This document shows, piece by piece, positions 1 through 8,694 of a stretch of DNA of 64,000 bases. The number at the start of each line of letters is the position of its first letter. Positions within the stretch are counted from its first letter, which is position 1. The notes beneath the pieces are model-generated. The model was not told where the DNA came from. It did not search any database and was given only the letters and a program-made list of their open reading frames with translations. Source of the DNA: Paenibacillus sp. P25 (GTDB lineage: Bacteria; Bacillota; Bacilli; Paenibacillales; NBRC-103111). The position numbers and the translations under genes are program-made. The stretch covers positions 1 through 64,000 of the forward strand of contig CP085629.1 in NCBI GenBank assembly GCA_024704175.1. Direction: 5' to 3'.

Positions 1-761
1 TAGCAGTATTATCGGCGGCGGACCAACGATATTCCGATTATGCAGGCCAATCTCAACAAAGACGTTTTCAAGGTGTTCACTTTCTCGAACATCCTGAAAG
101 TGCCTTTGTCGATCAGCAAAAGCTGCAGAACATCGGCCGCTCGCTTGACGATATCCTCGATAAGGGTATCCGCCTGAACTACAACAAGTCGATTGATAAT
201 ATCGTGTACGTAGGCGTAGCCGCTGTAGGCACGACCGGCCTCGTGAACAGTCCGACTGTAACGACCTCCACAGCTCCGAACGGTGCAGGCGGATCGCCGA
301 AATGGCAAATGACTTAAAACACCGGACGAAATCCTCGACGACGTTAACTCCATGATGGTCAACACCTGGACGTCGTCCGAATTCGACCTTACCGGTATGG
401 CGAATCACATCCTTGTGCCTCCGACGCAGTACAGCTATTTGGTCGGCCGCAAGGTGGCGGCGCCGGTAATATCTCCATTCTGCAATTTTTATTGGAGAAC
501 AACATCGGTCGGAACCAAGGAGTCGATCTACGGATCGAGCCTTCCCGTTGGTGCACCGGTGCGGGCACGGGCGGTACGGACCGTATGGCCGCCTACGTTA
601 ACGACGAAGACCGCGTGAACTTCGATTTGACCGTTCCGCTTTCTCGTGTCGTGACTCAGCCAAGCGTAACGGAAATGGCGTACCTGACCGCCTATGCGGC
701 TCAGATCGGGCAGGTTAAATTGCTCTATCCGCAAACCATGCGCTATATGGATGGAATTTAA
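1..761 (+). CDS. Phage major capsid protein (3' part, frameshifted), DUF2184-like
   Basis: The reading frame runs off the left edge, so the N-terminus is missing. The protein-like sequence is spread over frames 1, 3, 1 and 3, with breaks near 117, 315 and 460. The pieces join smoothly, through a loop with TGGADRM-like Gly/Thr residues, to a C-terminus ending LLYPQTMRYMDGI. That ending and the position just upstream of DUF4054-type head-completion genes fit a major capsid protein. The DUF2184 assignment is from memory of that family's C-terminus and is not certain. The three breaks are probably sequencing indels, because the downstream morphogenesis genes are complete in gene order. Confidence 0.55.
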
Positions 762-828
762 TATGAATCGAGATAGGCCCTTCCGATGACCGGGAGGGCT
801 TGTTTCATTCCAAGGAGGAAAATCACCC

Positions 829-1110
829 ATGAGAATTTTTGCCCGCCAAGCGATGCAGTTTCATCACCCGGAAGACCGCAGCATCACATTCACCGTCAAG
901 GCTTTATCGTTCGAAGACGCTCCGGATTGGGTGCGTGAATCCGATATGTTCAAGCTGGCCGATAGGGCGGATCTCCTTTCTGTAGCCGAGAGCTCGGTGG
1001 ATGAAAGAGAAATCGAGGCGAACGGTGGCCGCAAGCGCGGGAAGAAGACTGCGGAGCCGGACGCTGGAGTTGCTGATGCGGTGAACGCTAATGCCGATCT
1101 TGTACAATGA
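829..1110 (+). CDS. Small phage protein between capsid and connector genes
   Basis: A 93-residue protein with a strong ribosome binding site (AGGAGG) about 12 bases before the ATG. It starts MRIFARQAMQF and has an acidic/basic C-terminal half with a GGRKRGKK patch. I do not recognise a family. It sits directly after the capsid gene and overlaps the DUF4054 gene by four bases (ATGA). It is probably a head-associated or connector-region protein of unknown role; this rests on position only. Confidence 0.6.
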   Translation: MRIFARQAMQFHHPEDRSITFTVKALSFEDAPDWVRESDMFKLADRADLLSVAESSVDEREIEANGGRKRGKKTAEPDAGVADAVNANADLVQ

Positions 1111-1565
1111 GTTTTTTTGACTTCGGCGACGGATCGAACCTGCGGAGCGGCCAGAATCCCCCATACACGTCGGCGGATTTCCTTGCTTCCTATCCGCAGT
1201 TTGACACCAATGTCATACCGGTCGCCGTCCTGACGATGTACGTCAATCTTGCGAATGCCTCGATCCAAGAGGCGCGTTGGCACGATGCCTGGTATGTGGC
1301 GATGGGCTGGTTTATCGCGCATTTCTGCACTCTGTACCTGCAGGGCAGTGCGGCCCCAGGGAGCCCGGCGGCGCAGGTAATGGCGGCGGCGGAAGCCCGC
1401 GGCCTAAAGACATCCAAGTCAGTGGGGGATGTGTCGGTAGGCATCGATTACGCCGATATCGCTAAGGACCTGGACGGCTGGGGCTCGTTTAAGATGACCA
1501 TTTACGGCCAGCGACTCGCCACGATGGGCCGATTAACCGCACAGGGTGGAATGTACATTTGGTAG
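1107..1565 (+). CDS. DUF4054-type phage head-tail adaptor
   Basis: A 152-residue protein starting in an ATGA overlap with the preceding gene. It has the pattern of DUF4054 head-completion proteins: an N-terminal F-x-x-x-YPQF segment, a helical stretch with VNLANASIQEARW, and a Trp/His-rich helix (WFIAHFCTLYL). A C-terminal Gly-rich segment contains LATMGRLT and GGMYIW. In phages these proteins form the adaptor ring between portal and tail. Capsid gene upstream and tail-completion genes downstream agree with that role. Confidence 0.7.
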   Translation: MSFFDFGDGSNLRSGQNPPYTSADFLASYPQFDTNVIPVAVLTMYVNLANASIQEARWHDAWYVAMGWFIAHFCTLYLQGSAAPGSPAAQVMAAAEARGLKTSKSVGDVSVGIDYADIAKDLDGWGSFKMTIYGQRLATMGRLTAQGGMYIW

Positions 1566-1575
1566 GTGAGCGCCC

Positions 1576-2155
1576 ATGTTTAAAGGCACGGTGGGAGTAT
1601 CAACAAGCAAGATGAACAAAATGCCGGGCATTGAAAAAGTCGCTGAAAGACCTTGAAAAGACTCAGGTGCTTATCGGCATACCGGAGGGCCCGGCGAATA
1701 ACCGGCCTGAAGGCAGTATAACCAACGCTCAGCTTTTATACATCCATACCCACGGCGTCCGTCAGAAGGAAATGCGCGAAGAAATGCAGCCGGAGATTGA
1801 CAAAGGGACGCCGTACAGCAAGGCCTATGAAATGTACCTGCATGAACACGGCTCGCCGCTTTGGCACTCGCCGCCCCGCCCGGTGTTGGAACCCGCGGTC
1901 AACCATCACAAGAAGCAAATCGCCGAGAAGATGAAGGGCATCACGGCGGAGGCGCTTGACGGCAGGGACCCGGCTCCGGCGATTACGCGGCTCGGGCTAT
2001 ACGGGCAGAACATCGCGCGGGATTGGTTTACCAACCCGAACAATCACTGGGCGCCTAACTCCCCGGTTACGGCTGAGCTTAAAGGCGACGATCGGCCTTT
2101 GATCGATCAGGGCGAGCTCCGGAAAAGCATAACATACGTGGTCAAGAAAGGATGA
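1576..2155 (+). CDS. Phage virion morphogenesis / tail-completion protein (gp10-like), frameshifted
   Basis: The ATG at 1576 opens a frame that breaks at a run of five A near 1636. The protein continues in the next frame as KSLKDLEKTQVLIGIPEG to the stop at 2155, about 193 residues in all. The start reported by the second frame alone (TTG near 1631) has no ribosome binding site. The segments HWAPNSPVT, DRPLIDQGELRKSITYVV and the His-rich SPPRPVLEPAV match small phage proteins that complete the head-tail joint. Family assignment is by motif memory. Confidence 0.6.
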
Positions 2156-2159
2156 TTTC

Positions 2160-2513
2160 ATGATTAACGTTTCTGACGTCGTAACCGATGCGGACTTTGC
2201 TCAAGCGTTTACGGTCTATCGGCAAACGGGATCATGGGTCAAGAGCCGCTGGACAATGGGCGTGGAGCAGGCTATTCCCTTTTACGGGACGATCACAGCC
2301 TGCAGCGCGGAGGACCTGGAGCAGCTTCCGGAAGGCGATCGGGTAAAAGGCGCAATGTGCTTTTACGCGATCCCGGAGATTAACACAACGAATGAAACCG
2401 GAACGAGCGATCAGATCGAATGGCGCGGCGAGCGTTACCGTGTTCAGCAGGTCATGCCTTGGGGCGATTTCGGCTATAACAAGGCGATCGGCGTCCGTAT
2501 GGTAGGTGATTAA
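2160..2513 (+). CDS. Phage head-closure / tail-completion-like protein
   Basis: A 117-residue protein, mostly beta-strand by appearance, with a W-x-x-G-R-W segment early and a C-terminal part (EWRGERYRVQQVMPWGDFGYN) typical of small stopper or tail-completion proteins. It starts four bases after the previous stop and ends three bases before the next start, so it belongs to the structural operon. The exact family is not recognised. Confidence 0.55.
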   Translation: MINVSDVVTDADFAQAFTVYRQTGSWVKSRWTMGVEQAIPFYGTITACSAEDLEQLPEGDRVKGAMCFYAIPEINTTNETGTSDQIEWRGERYRVQQVMPWGDFGYNKAIGVRMVGD

Positions 2514-2516
2514 AGC

Positions 2517-3052
2517 ATGGCCGAAACAAACCTGACGATCACTGAGCTTGAGGATACGTTTTCTACGATCACGAGCCAAATTCTCGGAACGCTTGATGAA
2601 AGCCGCGTGCGCATCGGCTGGCCGCGAGAGGGTGCTCCGGCGTGGAAGATCGATGAAGACATCGCTTTTATTCTCGTAGCCTTTGATGACGATCCTTACA
2701 CCCGGCAGACCGAGACGACATACCCGGCTTTGGATCAGTTTAATGCCAACCAAAGCGTGGCCTATACTCGCGTCGTCCGGGTAAGCTGGACCTTCTACGG
2801 GCCGAGCAGCTTTGAGGACGCTGACAAGGTACGCGTTGAGTTTTTACGGCAGAATTTCAAAGACACTCTAAAGGCGAAGAATCTTTTCCTTATTACCGAC
2901 ACCCCATGCCGTCCCGGATGCCGGAGCTTTTTAACGGCCGTTGGTGGAACCGGACATCGCTTTATATGCGATTCAATGAAAAGGTTGATCGCCGCTTGAC
3001 GGTGCCTTATCTGCAATCTGCAAATGTTAATGTCATAGGAGGTGCTTTGTAG
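2517..3052 (+). CDS. Phage neck/tail terminator-like protein (LIC_12616-like), frameshifted
   Basis: The first frame codes about 130 residues, then breaks at a run of four C near 2905. If the run had five C the protein continues DTPMPSRMPELFNGRWWNR and ends RLTVPYLQSANVNVIGGAL at the TAG at 3050-3052. The MPELFNGRWWNR segment and the final beta-strand with a hydrophobic pattern are typical of the LIC_12616 family of tail-terminator-like proteins. Its stop overlaps the GTG of the sheath gene by one base. Confidence 0.6.
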
Positions 3053-4165
3053 TGTCTCAAGATATGAGTTCGATTGTTGACGTGACCGTCACGGTGTCGG
3101 CCGCTTCCTCTTCCGCACCGAACTTTGATATGGGCCTCATCGTCGGTACGTCTTCGATCATCACTACGGCCGACCGCACGGCGGTTTATACGAGTCCGGA
3201 CGCAATGAAGACGGCAGGTTGGGCCGGTACGGAGCCGGAATACTTAGCCGCACAGCTTTACTTTAGCCAATCGCCCCGTCCGACAAGCCTGGTGGTAGGC
3301 CGCTGGGATTCCGCCGGCGAAACCTTGACTGCCGCACTGACTGCCTGCCGCCAAGATAATATCAATTGGTACGGTTGCTATCTGGCGATCAGTGGCGGCG
3401 CTACGGACCAAAAATATCACGGACGCGGCGGCCTTTATCGAGAGCACGGAAACAGCGTCCGCGCTCTTCTACGATACGGAAGAGGCCAATATCCTAACCG
3501 CGACCACGCCGAACATCATGGACACGCTGAAAAAGGCAAACCGGCGCCGGTCGATCGGCATGTATTCAACAACGGCTTATGCCGGAGCGGCGCTTTTGGG
3601 CCGGGCCGCCGGGCTGAACACGGGGCTTGCCAATAGTGCATTCACGCTGGCATACAAGACGCTCAGCGGTGTTACGGTGGATAATCTGAACACAACACAG
3701 CTTGATAACATCAAGAAATATAACGGGAATGCCTATGTGAACTATGGCGGCCGGTACGACCTCTTTGTCAAAGGCGTAATGGCAAACGGCACCCACTTCG
3801 ATGAAGTGCTGAACCTGGACCAACTGGTGTCCCAAATCCAAATCGCGGTTATGAATCTGCTGACCAGTGTAGCCAAGATCCCGCAGACGGATGATGGTGT
3901 AGCGATGATGGGGAATGCGATTGTGCCGGTGTGCGAATCGGCTCGGATACGTGGAGCCATTGCGCCCGGCATCTGGAAGCGCGAGCCTATCCTCAACCTC
4001 AACACGGGTGATGCACTGCCGACAGGGTATGTCGTTTTAGCCGAAACGATTGCCAGCCAATCGGTCGCGGATATCGCAGCACGCAAGGCGCCGCCAATCT
4101 ATGTGCCAGTCAAGCTGGCGGGTGCAATCGAGTTCGTTGTTATCGGCGTTGTCGTAGATCAATAA
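3052..4165 (+). CDS. DUF3383 phage tail sheath protein, frameshifted
   Basis: Starts at GTG 3052 and would be about 370 residues. The N-terminal 115 residues (GLIVGTSSII, PTSLVVGRW) are in one frame. A break near 3398 moves the rest (ALRTKNITDAAAFIEST to the C-terminus VVIGVVVDQ) into the next frame. DUF3383 proteins are contractile-tail sheath subunits. The C-terminal part with ADIAARKAPPIYVPVKLAGAIEFV is typical of the sheath handle domain. The tube gene follows 18 bases later with an AAAGGAG binding site, the usual sheath-tube order. Confidence 0.8.
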
Positions 4166-4183
4166 GAAAGGAGTGATTAGCGA

Positions 4184-4621
4184 ATGGCGTATAACACGTA
4201 TAGTTTTGGTGACACATCAACCACGATCTTGCATCCCTCTTACGGACAGTTCGTGGCTAATGGCTATGGTCTCGGCAGCATCACGGTGTCAATGACAAAC
4301 GATCGATCAGTACACGATCTTAGCGCGGACGGGACGGTTATGGTATCCAAGATCAAAGCCAGCAACGGTACATTCACCATTCAGGCGCAGCAAACTTCTT
4401 CTCTGCATCAATGGCTTCTCGGCCTGTACAATTACCTCGATCAGGCGCCTTCCGACCAATGGGCCAGCATTACGATTCAGATCCGGTCCAATACGATGCG
4501 GGAGCTAATCACCGGCGTTGGCGTATCGTTTCAAAAGTTGCCTGACAATCCGTTTGAGGCTCAAGGGCAAAATATCAGTTGGGTCTTCATGGCGGCGGAC
4601 ATCGCCCGGAACACAGTGTAA
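4184..4621 (+). CDS. DUF3277 phage tail tube protein
   Basis: A complete 145-residue protein, MAYNTYSFGDTSTTI to NTV. The length, beta-rich pattern and closing segment (FEAQGQNISWVFMAADIARN) fit DUF3277, the tail tube partner of DUF3383 sheaths. Tube subunits stack into the rigid inner channel through which DNA leaves. Located directly between sheath and tail assembly chaperone. Confidence 0.82.
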   Translation: MAYNTYSFGDTSTTILHPSYGQFVANGYGLGSITVSMTNDRSVHDLSADGTVMVSKIKASNGTFTIQAQQTSSLHQWLLGLYNYLDQAPSDQWASITIQIRSNTMRELITGVGVSFQKLPDNPFEAQGQNISWVFMAADIARNTV

Positions 4622-4636
4622 GGGGGCTAATACGGT

Positions 4637-5074
4637 ATGGATAATTTTAAGGATATCGAAATCAGCGGACGCAAATTCCGCATTAAGAAATTCGGCGCCC
4701 GGGACGGCTGCTTCATGGCGCTGAAAGTGTCGGGCATTCTGGCGGGCATCTTTAACAAACCTGGCAAACCTGGCAAGGCGAAAAAGGTGGACGACGGTGG
4801 AAACCTTTTGGCCGTTGTGTCTGAGATCGGAAAGCTATCCGAAGAAGATTTCACTTGGATTCAGGACAAATGCTTGAGCGTTTGCTATGAAGTGCTCCCG
4901 GCCGGGCTCACTCCGGTACTCCGGGAAGACGGTAATTTCGGCGTAATCGGGCTGGAGGAAGACACCGTAACGGTAATGATGCTTACTGCCCATGCGCTGA
5001 TGCACAATTTAAGTTTTTTAAAAGAAGGCGACTTGAAGGGATTAGTGACAAGCCTCTCGACTGGGTCCCAGTAA
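4637..5074 (+). CDS. Phage tail assembly chaperone, short (unshifted) form
   Basis: A 145-residue protein that follows the tube gene and precedes the tape measure gene, the standard place for tail assembly chaperones that coat the tape measure while the tube polymerises. It is mixed alpha/beta and contains a Gly/Lys-rich loop (NKPGKPGKAKK) near residues 40-50. Codons 127-129 lie on two overlapping slippery heptamers (5014-5020 and 5017-5023). The zero frame stops at 5074, leaving about 180 bases before the next start that only the -1 frame explains. Confidence 0.72.
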   Translation: MDNFKDIEISGRKFRIKKFGARDGCFMALKVSGILAGIFNKPGKPGKAKKVDDGGNLLAVVSEIGKLSEEDFTWIQDKCLSVCYEVLPAGLTPVLREDGNFGVIGLEEDTVTVMMLTAHALMHNLSFLKEGDLKGLVTSLSTGSQ

Positions 5075-5280
5075 GGCTGCAGAACGTAAACGAATTTTTA
5101 TTTGCTCCGGTCATGGCCGGACTTTGGACGCATCGGGATTTAATCGAAGATGTGTTTACCTATGACGACTTGCTAGATGCGCATGAAATTCTAGCGGTGA
5201 AATACGAAAACGAGCGCCGGGCAGCGGAAGCGGCGAGAAGGGAGGCGGAGCAGCGTGGCAGGTCCAGTGGACGTTATTAA
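4637..5280 (+). CDS. Phage tail assembly chaperone, -1 frameshifted long form
   Basis: Shifting -1 at the slippery site lets the ribosome pass the stop at 5072-5074 and continue in frame 1 to TAA 5278-5280. This adds about 85 residues: a hydrophobic-aromatic part (NVNEFLFAPVMAGLW) and a highly charged C-terminal helix (KYENERRAAEAARREAEQR). The extended frame has no stop between the slip site and 5278. A short form plus a frameshifted form with a C-terminal extension is the G/G-T arrangement of many long-tailed phages, where the T part contacts the tape measure. The alternative, a sequencing indel, is possible in this assembly but less attractive because of the perfect heptamers. Confidence 0.6.
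5014..5023 (+). promoter_or_regulatory. -1 programmed ribosomal frameshift (slippery) site
   Basis: The ten bases TTTTTTAAAA contain T-TTT-TTA and T-TTA-AAA in the correct phase for the zero frame of the chaperone gene. Both are canonical X-XXY-YYZ heptamers. The -1 frame is open from here to 5278. Confidence 0.6.
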
Positions 5281-6820
5281 GGAGTACCTGGTATCCTTGG
5301 GCTTTAAAGTCGATGACCAGGCGGTCAAAAAGGCCAATAAGACGATAGGCGATATCGGCAAAAACATTTCCAAGTTTGCCGACGTGTCGGTCGCTGATTT
5401 CGCAATGGCCGGGGCGGCTGTTATCGGCTTTGTCGAAGCGGCCGTGGTCGGGATCGCCAAATTCGTCGATAATATCGGCAATGCGGAGATCGGAGTTGAG
5501 AAGCTGGCTCGCCAGCTATGGACCTCGGAACAGCAGGCCCGTTCTTTCCAAGCGGCTCTATCCGCCACCGGCGCGAGTCTTGAGGACTTATATCTCAGCC
5601 CTACGCTGATGAAACAGTTTACGGAGCTGCGGCAGATTGCGGACAGCATTGCGCTTCCTGCCGACTTTAAGGCGATGATCGGAGAGGTAAATGATTTCGC
5701 CCTCGAATTCAAGAAACTGCGCGTAGAGGCGACCTATTTTTTTCGTGAAGTTGCATATTTTGTAGTCAAGGAATTGGACGGCCCTATGGGCAACGTCAAG
5801 AAACGCCTTGACGATTTAAATACATTTTTTGTGAGGAACATGCCGCAAATAGCCCAAAAGACGGCGAAGGCATTGGCCGGAATCGTCCAGGTGGCTATGA
5901 ACCTTGCCCGAGGGATTCAGGACGTAGGGCGTATCTTCAATTGGCTGTTTGACGGCATCCCGCCGGGCTTAAAACAAGTGGCCGCCGTATTCGCTGTTGC
6001 GGGGCTCGCTATTATGACTGGCCCCTTCGGTATGATCGCGATTGCGATCGGCGGTTTGCTGCTGCTGCTTGACGATTTTTACACATACATGCGCGGCGGC
6101 AAATCGGCGCTCGGGCCGATGTGGGAAAAGCTCATCGAACTGAAAGGCGAACTGCTGGAAAGTGGACAGGTCGATAAATTCAAAAAGTCGTTCGAAGGAG
6201 TCCTGAAATCGATTAACGATGTCGGGGATTCCCTGGGCGATCTTCTGAAACTTCTGACGGGGACCGGCGGCGTGGCTGACGCTTTGAAGGAGATCGGCAA
6301 GATAGGGTTTGAAAGTCTGATCCTGTCTCTGCAGGCCATCAAGACCGCTTTCGACGGGATCGCCGACGCCATACGGCTAATTAATGGCCTAATCCAGGGG
6401 AATGCTGATAAGGTCATAATCGACCGAGGTGAGAGGGCTAAGCAGGAGCTGCAGGAGCAGGGGAAAGACGTTTCCGGCTCCAATTCTTTTATCGAGGCGT
6501 TGCAGAAATCGATACAGCAGTTATCGGATTGGCGGAGCTGGTTTAACGGCGAACTGGCGAACCGCAATAAGATGATGGAAGGAAACGTGCTTAAGGCTCT
6601 TACATCTTTTTCCGGCGGTTCGTCTCAATCGTCGCCCCAGCCGTGGGCCCTGGGCATCCCGTCCTCCACAACGAATAACGTGAGCAGTGCCGGCGATACC
6701 CATGTCACACTTAATCAAACGAACAATATCCAAAGCACCGATCCGCAGGCGGCGGCATCCAGCGTGGATTCTGCTAATCGGCGCCTGCTGGTGCGCGGTT
6801 TCCGGAGCGCTGTTCAATAA
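5255..6820 (+). CDS. Phage tail tape measure protein
   Basis: Starts at GTG 5255 inside the end of the frameshifted chaperone. The protein has 521 residues. It has an amphipathic N-terminal region, a hydrophobic Ala/Gly-rich helix near residues 48-70, and a second hydrophobic hairpin near residues 240-275 (AVAGLAIMTGPFGMIAIAIGGLLLLL). Long helical stretches follow, then a Ser/Asn-rich tail (NNVSSAGDTHVTLNQTNN). Tape measure proteins set tail length and can carry membrane helices for DNA entry. Position directly after the chaperone supports the call. It is short for the class. Confidence 0.78.
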   Translation: MAGPVDVIKEYLVSLGFKVDDQAVKKANKTIGDIGKNISKFADVSVADFAMAGAAVIGFVEAAVVGIAKFVDNIGNAEIGVEKLARQLWTSEQQARSFQAALSATGASLEDLYLSPTLMKQFTELRQIADSIALPADFKAMIGEVNDFALEFKKLRVEATYFFREVAYFVVKELDGPMGNVKKRLDDLNTFFVRNMPQIAQKTAKALAGIVQVAMNLARGIQDVGRIFNWLFDGIPPGLKQVAAVFAVAGLAIMTGPFGMIAIAIGGLLLLLDDFYTYMRGGKSALGPMWEKLIELKGELLESGQVDKFKKSFEGVLKSINDVGDSLGDLLKLLTGTGGVADALKEIGKIGFESLILSLQAIKTAFDGIADAIRLINGLIQGNADKVIIDRGERAKQELQEQGKDVSGSNSFIEALQKSIQQLSDWRSWFNGELANRNKMMEGNVLKALTSFSGGSSQSSPQPWALGIPSSTTNNVSSAGDTHVTLNQTNNIQSTDPQAAASSVDSANRRLLVRGFRSAVQ

Positions 6821-6854
6821 ATCGAGATAAAACGGTCATAAGGAGGTGTTATGC

Positions 6855-7463
6855 TTGCCGATTGATCCGGTATTAGACCTAACGGCCGATAATATTAAGG
6901 ATTACGTCTATGTCAAGACGAACGTCGGTGGTTGGTTTTTTGATGCCTGGATCTCGATGGAGCATTCAAGCAAACTCACTATTACCGATCACCCGGTACA
7001 GACCGGCGCAGCGATCTCCGATCATGCCTTCCTCCAGCCGAGATCCCTTTCGATGGAGATTGGAATGAGCGATGTGGCGACCAGCTTTATTCCCGGCCAG
7101 TTTGACGGTGATTGGTCCCGGTCCGTGGCCGCCTATAAGGTTATCCTTGAACTGCAGCGGCTCAGGATACCGGTGCAGATTTTAACGCGTTTGGGGCTGC
7201 TCGAAAATATGCTTATCGAGAGTATAACCGCGCCGGACGACTATACAACCTTAAATGGTCTGAAGGTGCAAGTAACGTTCCGCCAAATCATGGTCGCTAC
7301 AGTAAAGACGGTTAAGGTGTCCTCACGTCCGGTCCAGGATAACCAAGCCAGCCGCGGTCGGCAGGAGCCGCAGAGCCTGACTGAGGACCAAAGGTCGTCT
7401 TTGCTCTACAAGATGACCGGCGAAGTAACTACCGGGCTCCGAATTAATTCAGGCGGACGTTGA
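6855..7463 (+). CDS. Dit-like baseplate hub / tail adaptor protein
   Basis: The start is taken as TTG 6855 because AGGAGG ends eight bases upstream at 6846; an upstream in-frame GTG overlaps that binding site. The protein is 202 residues. Its N-terminal part (HSSKLTITDHPVQTGAAISDHAF followed by PRSLSMEIGMSD) is the signature of the Dit-like domain in Gram-positive myophage baseplate proteins, with a C-terminal disordered tail. It probably forms the ring that joins the tail tube to the hub. Confidence 0.68.
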   Translation: MPIDPVLDLTADNIKDYVYVKTNVGGWFFDAWISMEHSSKLTITDHPVQTGAAISDHAFLQPRSLSMEIGMSDVATSFIPGQFDGDWSRSVAAYKVILELQRLRIPVQILTRLGLLENMLIESITAPDDYTTLNGLKVQVTFRQIMVATVKTVKVSSRPVQDNQASRGRQEPQSLTEDQRSSLLYKMTGEVTTGLRINSGGR

Positions 7464-7471
7464 AATGGGAC

Positions 7472-7500
7472 TTGTCGGATTTTGGTAATAGTCTTATAGT
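7472..7500 (+). promoter_or_regulatory. Candidate sigma-A promoter of the moron gene
   Basis: TTGTCG (7472-7477), a 17-base spacer and TATAGT (7495-7500) lie in the short gap between the baseplate gene and the secreted protein gene. The gene is then followed by its own terminator, giving it an autonomous unit inside the late operon. Confidence 0.5.
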
Positions 7501-7526
7501 AGGAGGAAAAAAGGAGAAATTTTCTT

Positions 7527-8285
7527 ATGAGACGTTTTGCCTTTATTGCGTCCATTATTACCGCGTCCGTCATATCTGCGTCAGCGGGTGCCTTCGCAGC
7601 GTCAAACCTGGAACAGATTCAGGCTTATCTCAACAAAGGGTTAAAGATCAATCTGAACGGCCAGGAATTAGCGCTAACGGATTCTACCGGAAGCAAGGCC
7701 TATCCAATTACATACGACGGAACGACATATCTTCCGGCACGGCTCATTAGTGAGGCGGTAGGGTATAGCGTTACGTTTGACAGTGAGACGAATGCAGTGA
7801 ACATCGGTAAACCTTCGGCAGAAAATGATCCAGCCGTACAGCCTACACGGGGTCAGCCGATGACGAAATTTGCTGATGTAGCCGTCGCCGACAACAAAAA
7901 GGAATTTATCACGCTCAATTATGCCAATCTTATCAAATCATACCCTAATACATCCGACATGCAGGCAACCGACAGAACATTTATAAGGCTTAATTCTGGA
8001 TGGTATAAGGATTCAACCGGTAGCGCCTTTGTAGTCTGGCCGGAGGTAACAAGATTTGCGGACTTGGATTTTAAAGATAAACTATCATTTAGTTTAATTA
8101 CACCGAACGGCGAGCTAAAACCGGTCCTTATGCAAGTCGATCCAGACTCCCAAGGTAAATCGCTAGAACGCCTTCTCCCAGTTAAGCTTGATGTAAGTTT
8201 TGATCTTCCAAAAGATATTAAGCCCGCGGATTGCAAGCTGAGGGTGTACGACGGAAAAGACTATGTAGACCTAAAAATACAGTAA
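7527..8285 (+). CDS. Secreted stalk-domain protein, prophage moron
   Basis: A 252-residue protein with a clear Sec signal peptide (MRRFAFIASIITASVISASAGAFAA, cleaved after AFA). A copper-amine-oxidase-N-like stalk domain of about 70 residues follows (KINLNGQELAL, YDGTTYLPARLISEAVGYSV). This domain is common in Paenibacillaceae secreted proteins. The remaining C-terminal half is not recognised. The gene is more AT-rich than the flanking baseplate genes and lies between its own promoter and terminator in the same direction. It has no place in virion assembly, so lysogenic conversion (a surface protein made by the lysogen) is the likely role. This is inference. Confidence 0.7.
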   Translation: MRRFAFIASIITASVISASAGAFAASNLEQIQAYLNKGLKINLNGQELALTDSTGSKAYPITYDGTTYLPARLISEAVGYSVTFDSETNAVNIGKPSAENDPAVQPTRGQPMTKFADVAVADNKKEFITLNYANLIKSYPNTSDMQATDRTFIRLNSGWYKDSTGSAFVVWPEVTRFADLDFKDKLSFSLITPNGELKPVLMQVDPDSQGKSLERLLPVKLDVSFDLPKDIKPADCKLRVYDGKDYVDLKIQ

Positions 8286-8291
8286 ACTTTT

Positions 8292-8321
8292 AAGACGCTC
8301 TCCCGGGGCGTCTTTTTTATT
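8292..8321 (+). terminator. Rho-independent terminator of the moron gene
   Basis: AAGACGC pairs with GCGTCTT around a CCCGGG-containing loop, followed by a run of T (8313-8318). It lies just after the stop at 8285 and before the next binding site. Confidence 0.8.
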
Positions 8322-8336
8322 TTGGGAGGCTGACCG

Positions 8337-8689
8337 ATGGCTAATAAAATCATCCCCCTAATCAAGTCCCAAAATCAGTCATTCACAATCACGTTGCCAG
8401 TCAATGGGCAGAATATGACACTCACCTTGGGTTTCACGTATAACACGCAGGGAGAGTACTGGTTTATGTCCGTCCGGGACCGGACCGGTGCGCGCTGCTT
8501 GACGCCGTGCCAATCGTAACCGGCGAGTACCCGGCGACCGATATACTTGGACAGCATGATTACATGAACATCGGTACGGCAATTGTCTTGCCGGACAATA
8601 ATTTACAGATCGGGATTCCGGCCTTCGATGATCTCGGGGTTAATTACTATCTGGCGTGGACAGATAATCAGACGATCCGGGGGGTGTAA
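8337..8689 (+). CDS. Phage baseplate plug protein (Pam3 gp18-like), frameshifted
   Basis: Two half-ORFs join into one protein of about 117 residues with a break near 8492. The N-terminal half is IIPLIKSQNQSFTITLPVNG and YNTQGEYWFMSVRDRTG. The C-terminal half is LLDAVPIVTGEYPATDILGQ to YLAWTDNQT. The pattern (short beta protein, W-x-x-x-V-R-D, then a LL-x-x-x-P-I-V-x-G segment) is that of the baseplate plug family. The plug closes the end of the tail tube in the hub. A GGGAGG site precedes the ATG. Confidence 0.65.
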
Positions 8690-8694
8690 TTCGG

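Noticed and set aside
1..3600. Decayed prophage: frameshifts in the capsid, connector and sheath genes read as pseudogenes
   Set aside because: The same kind of break occurs at a similar rate in essential host genes such as dnaE, so sequencing error explains it better than decay.
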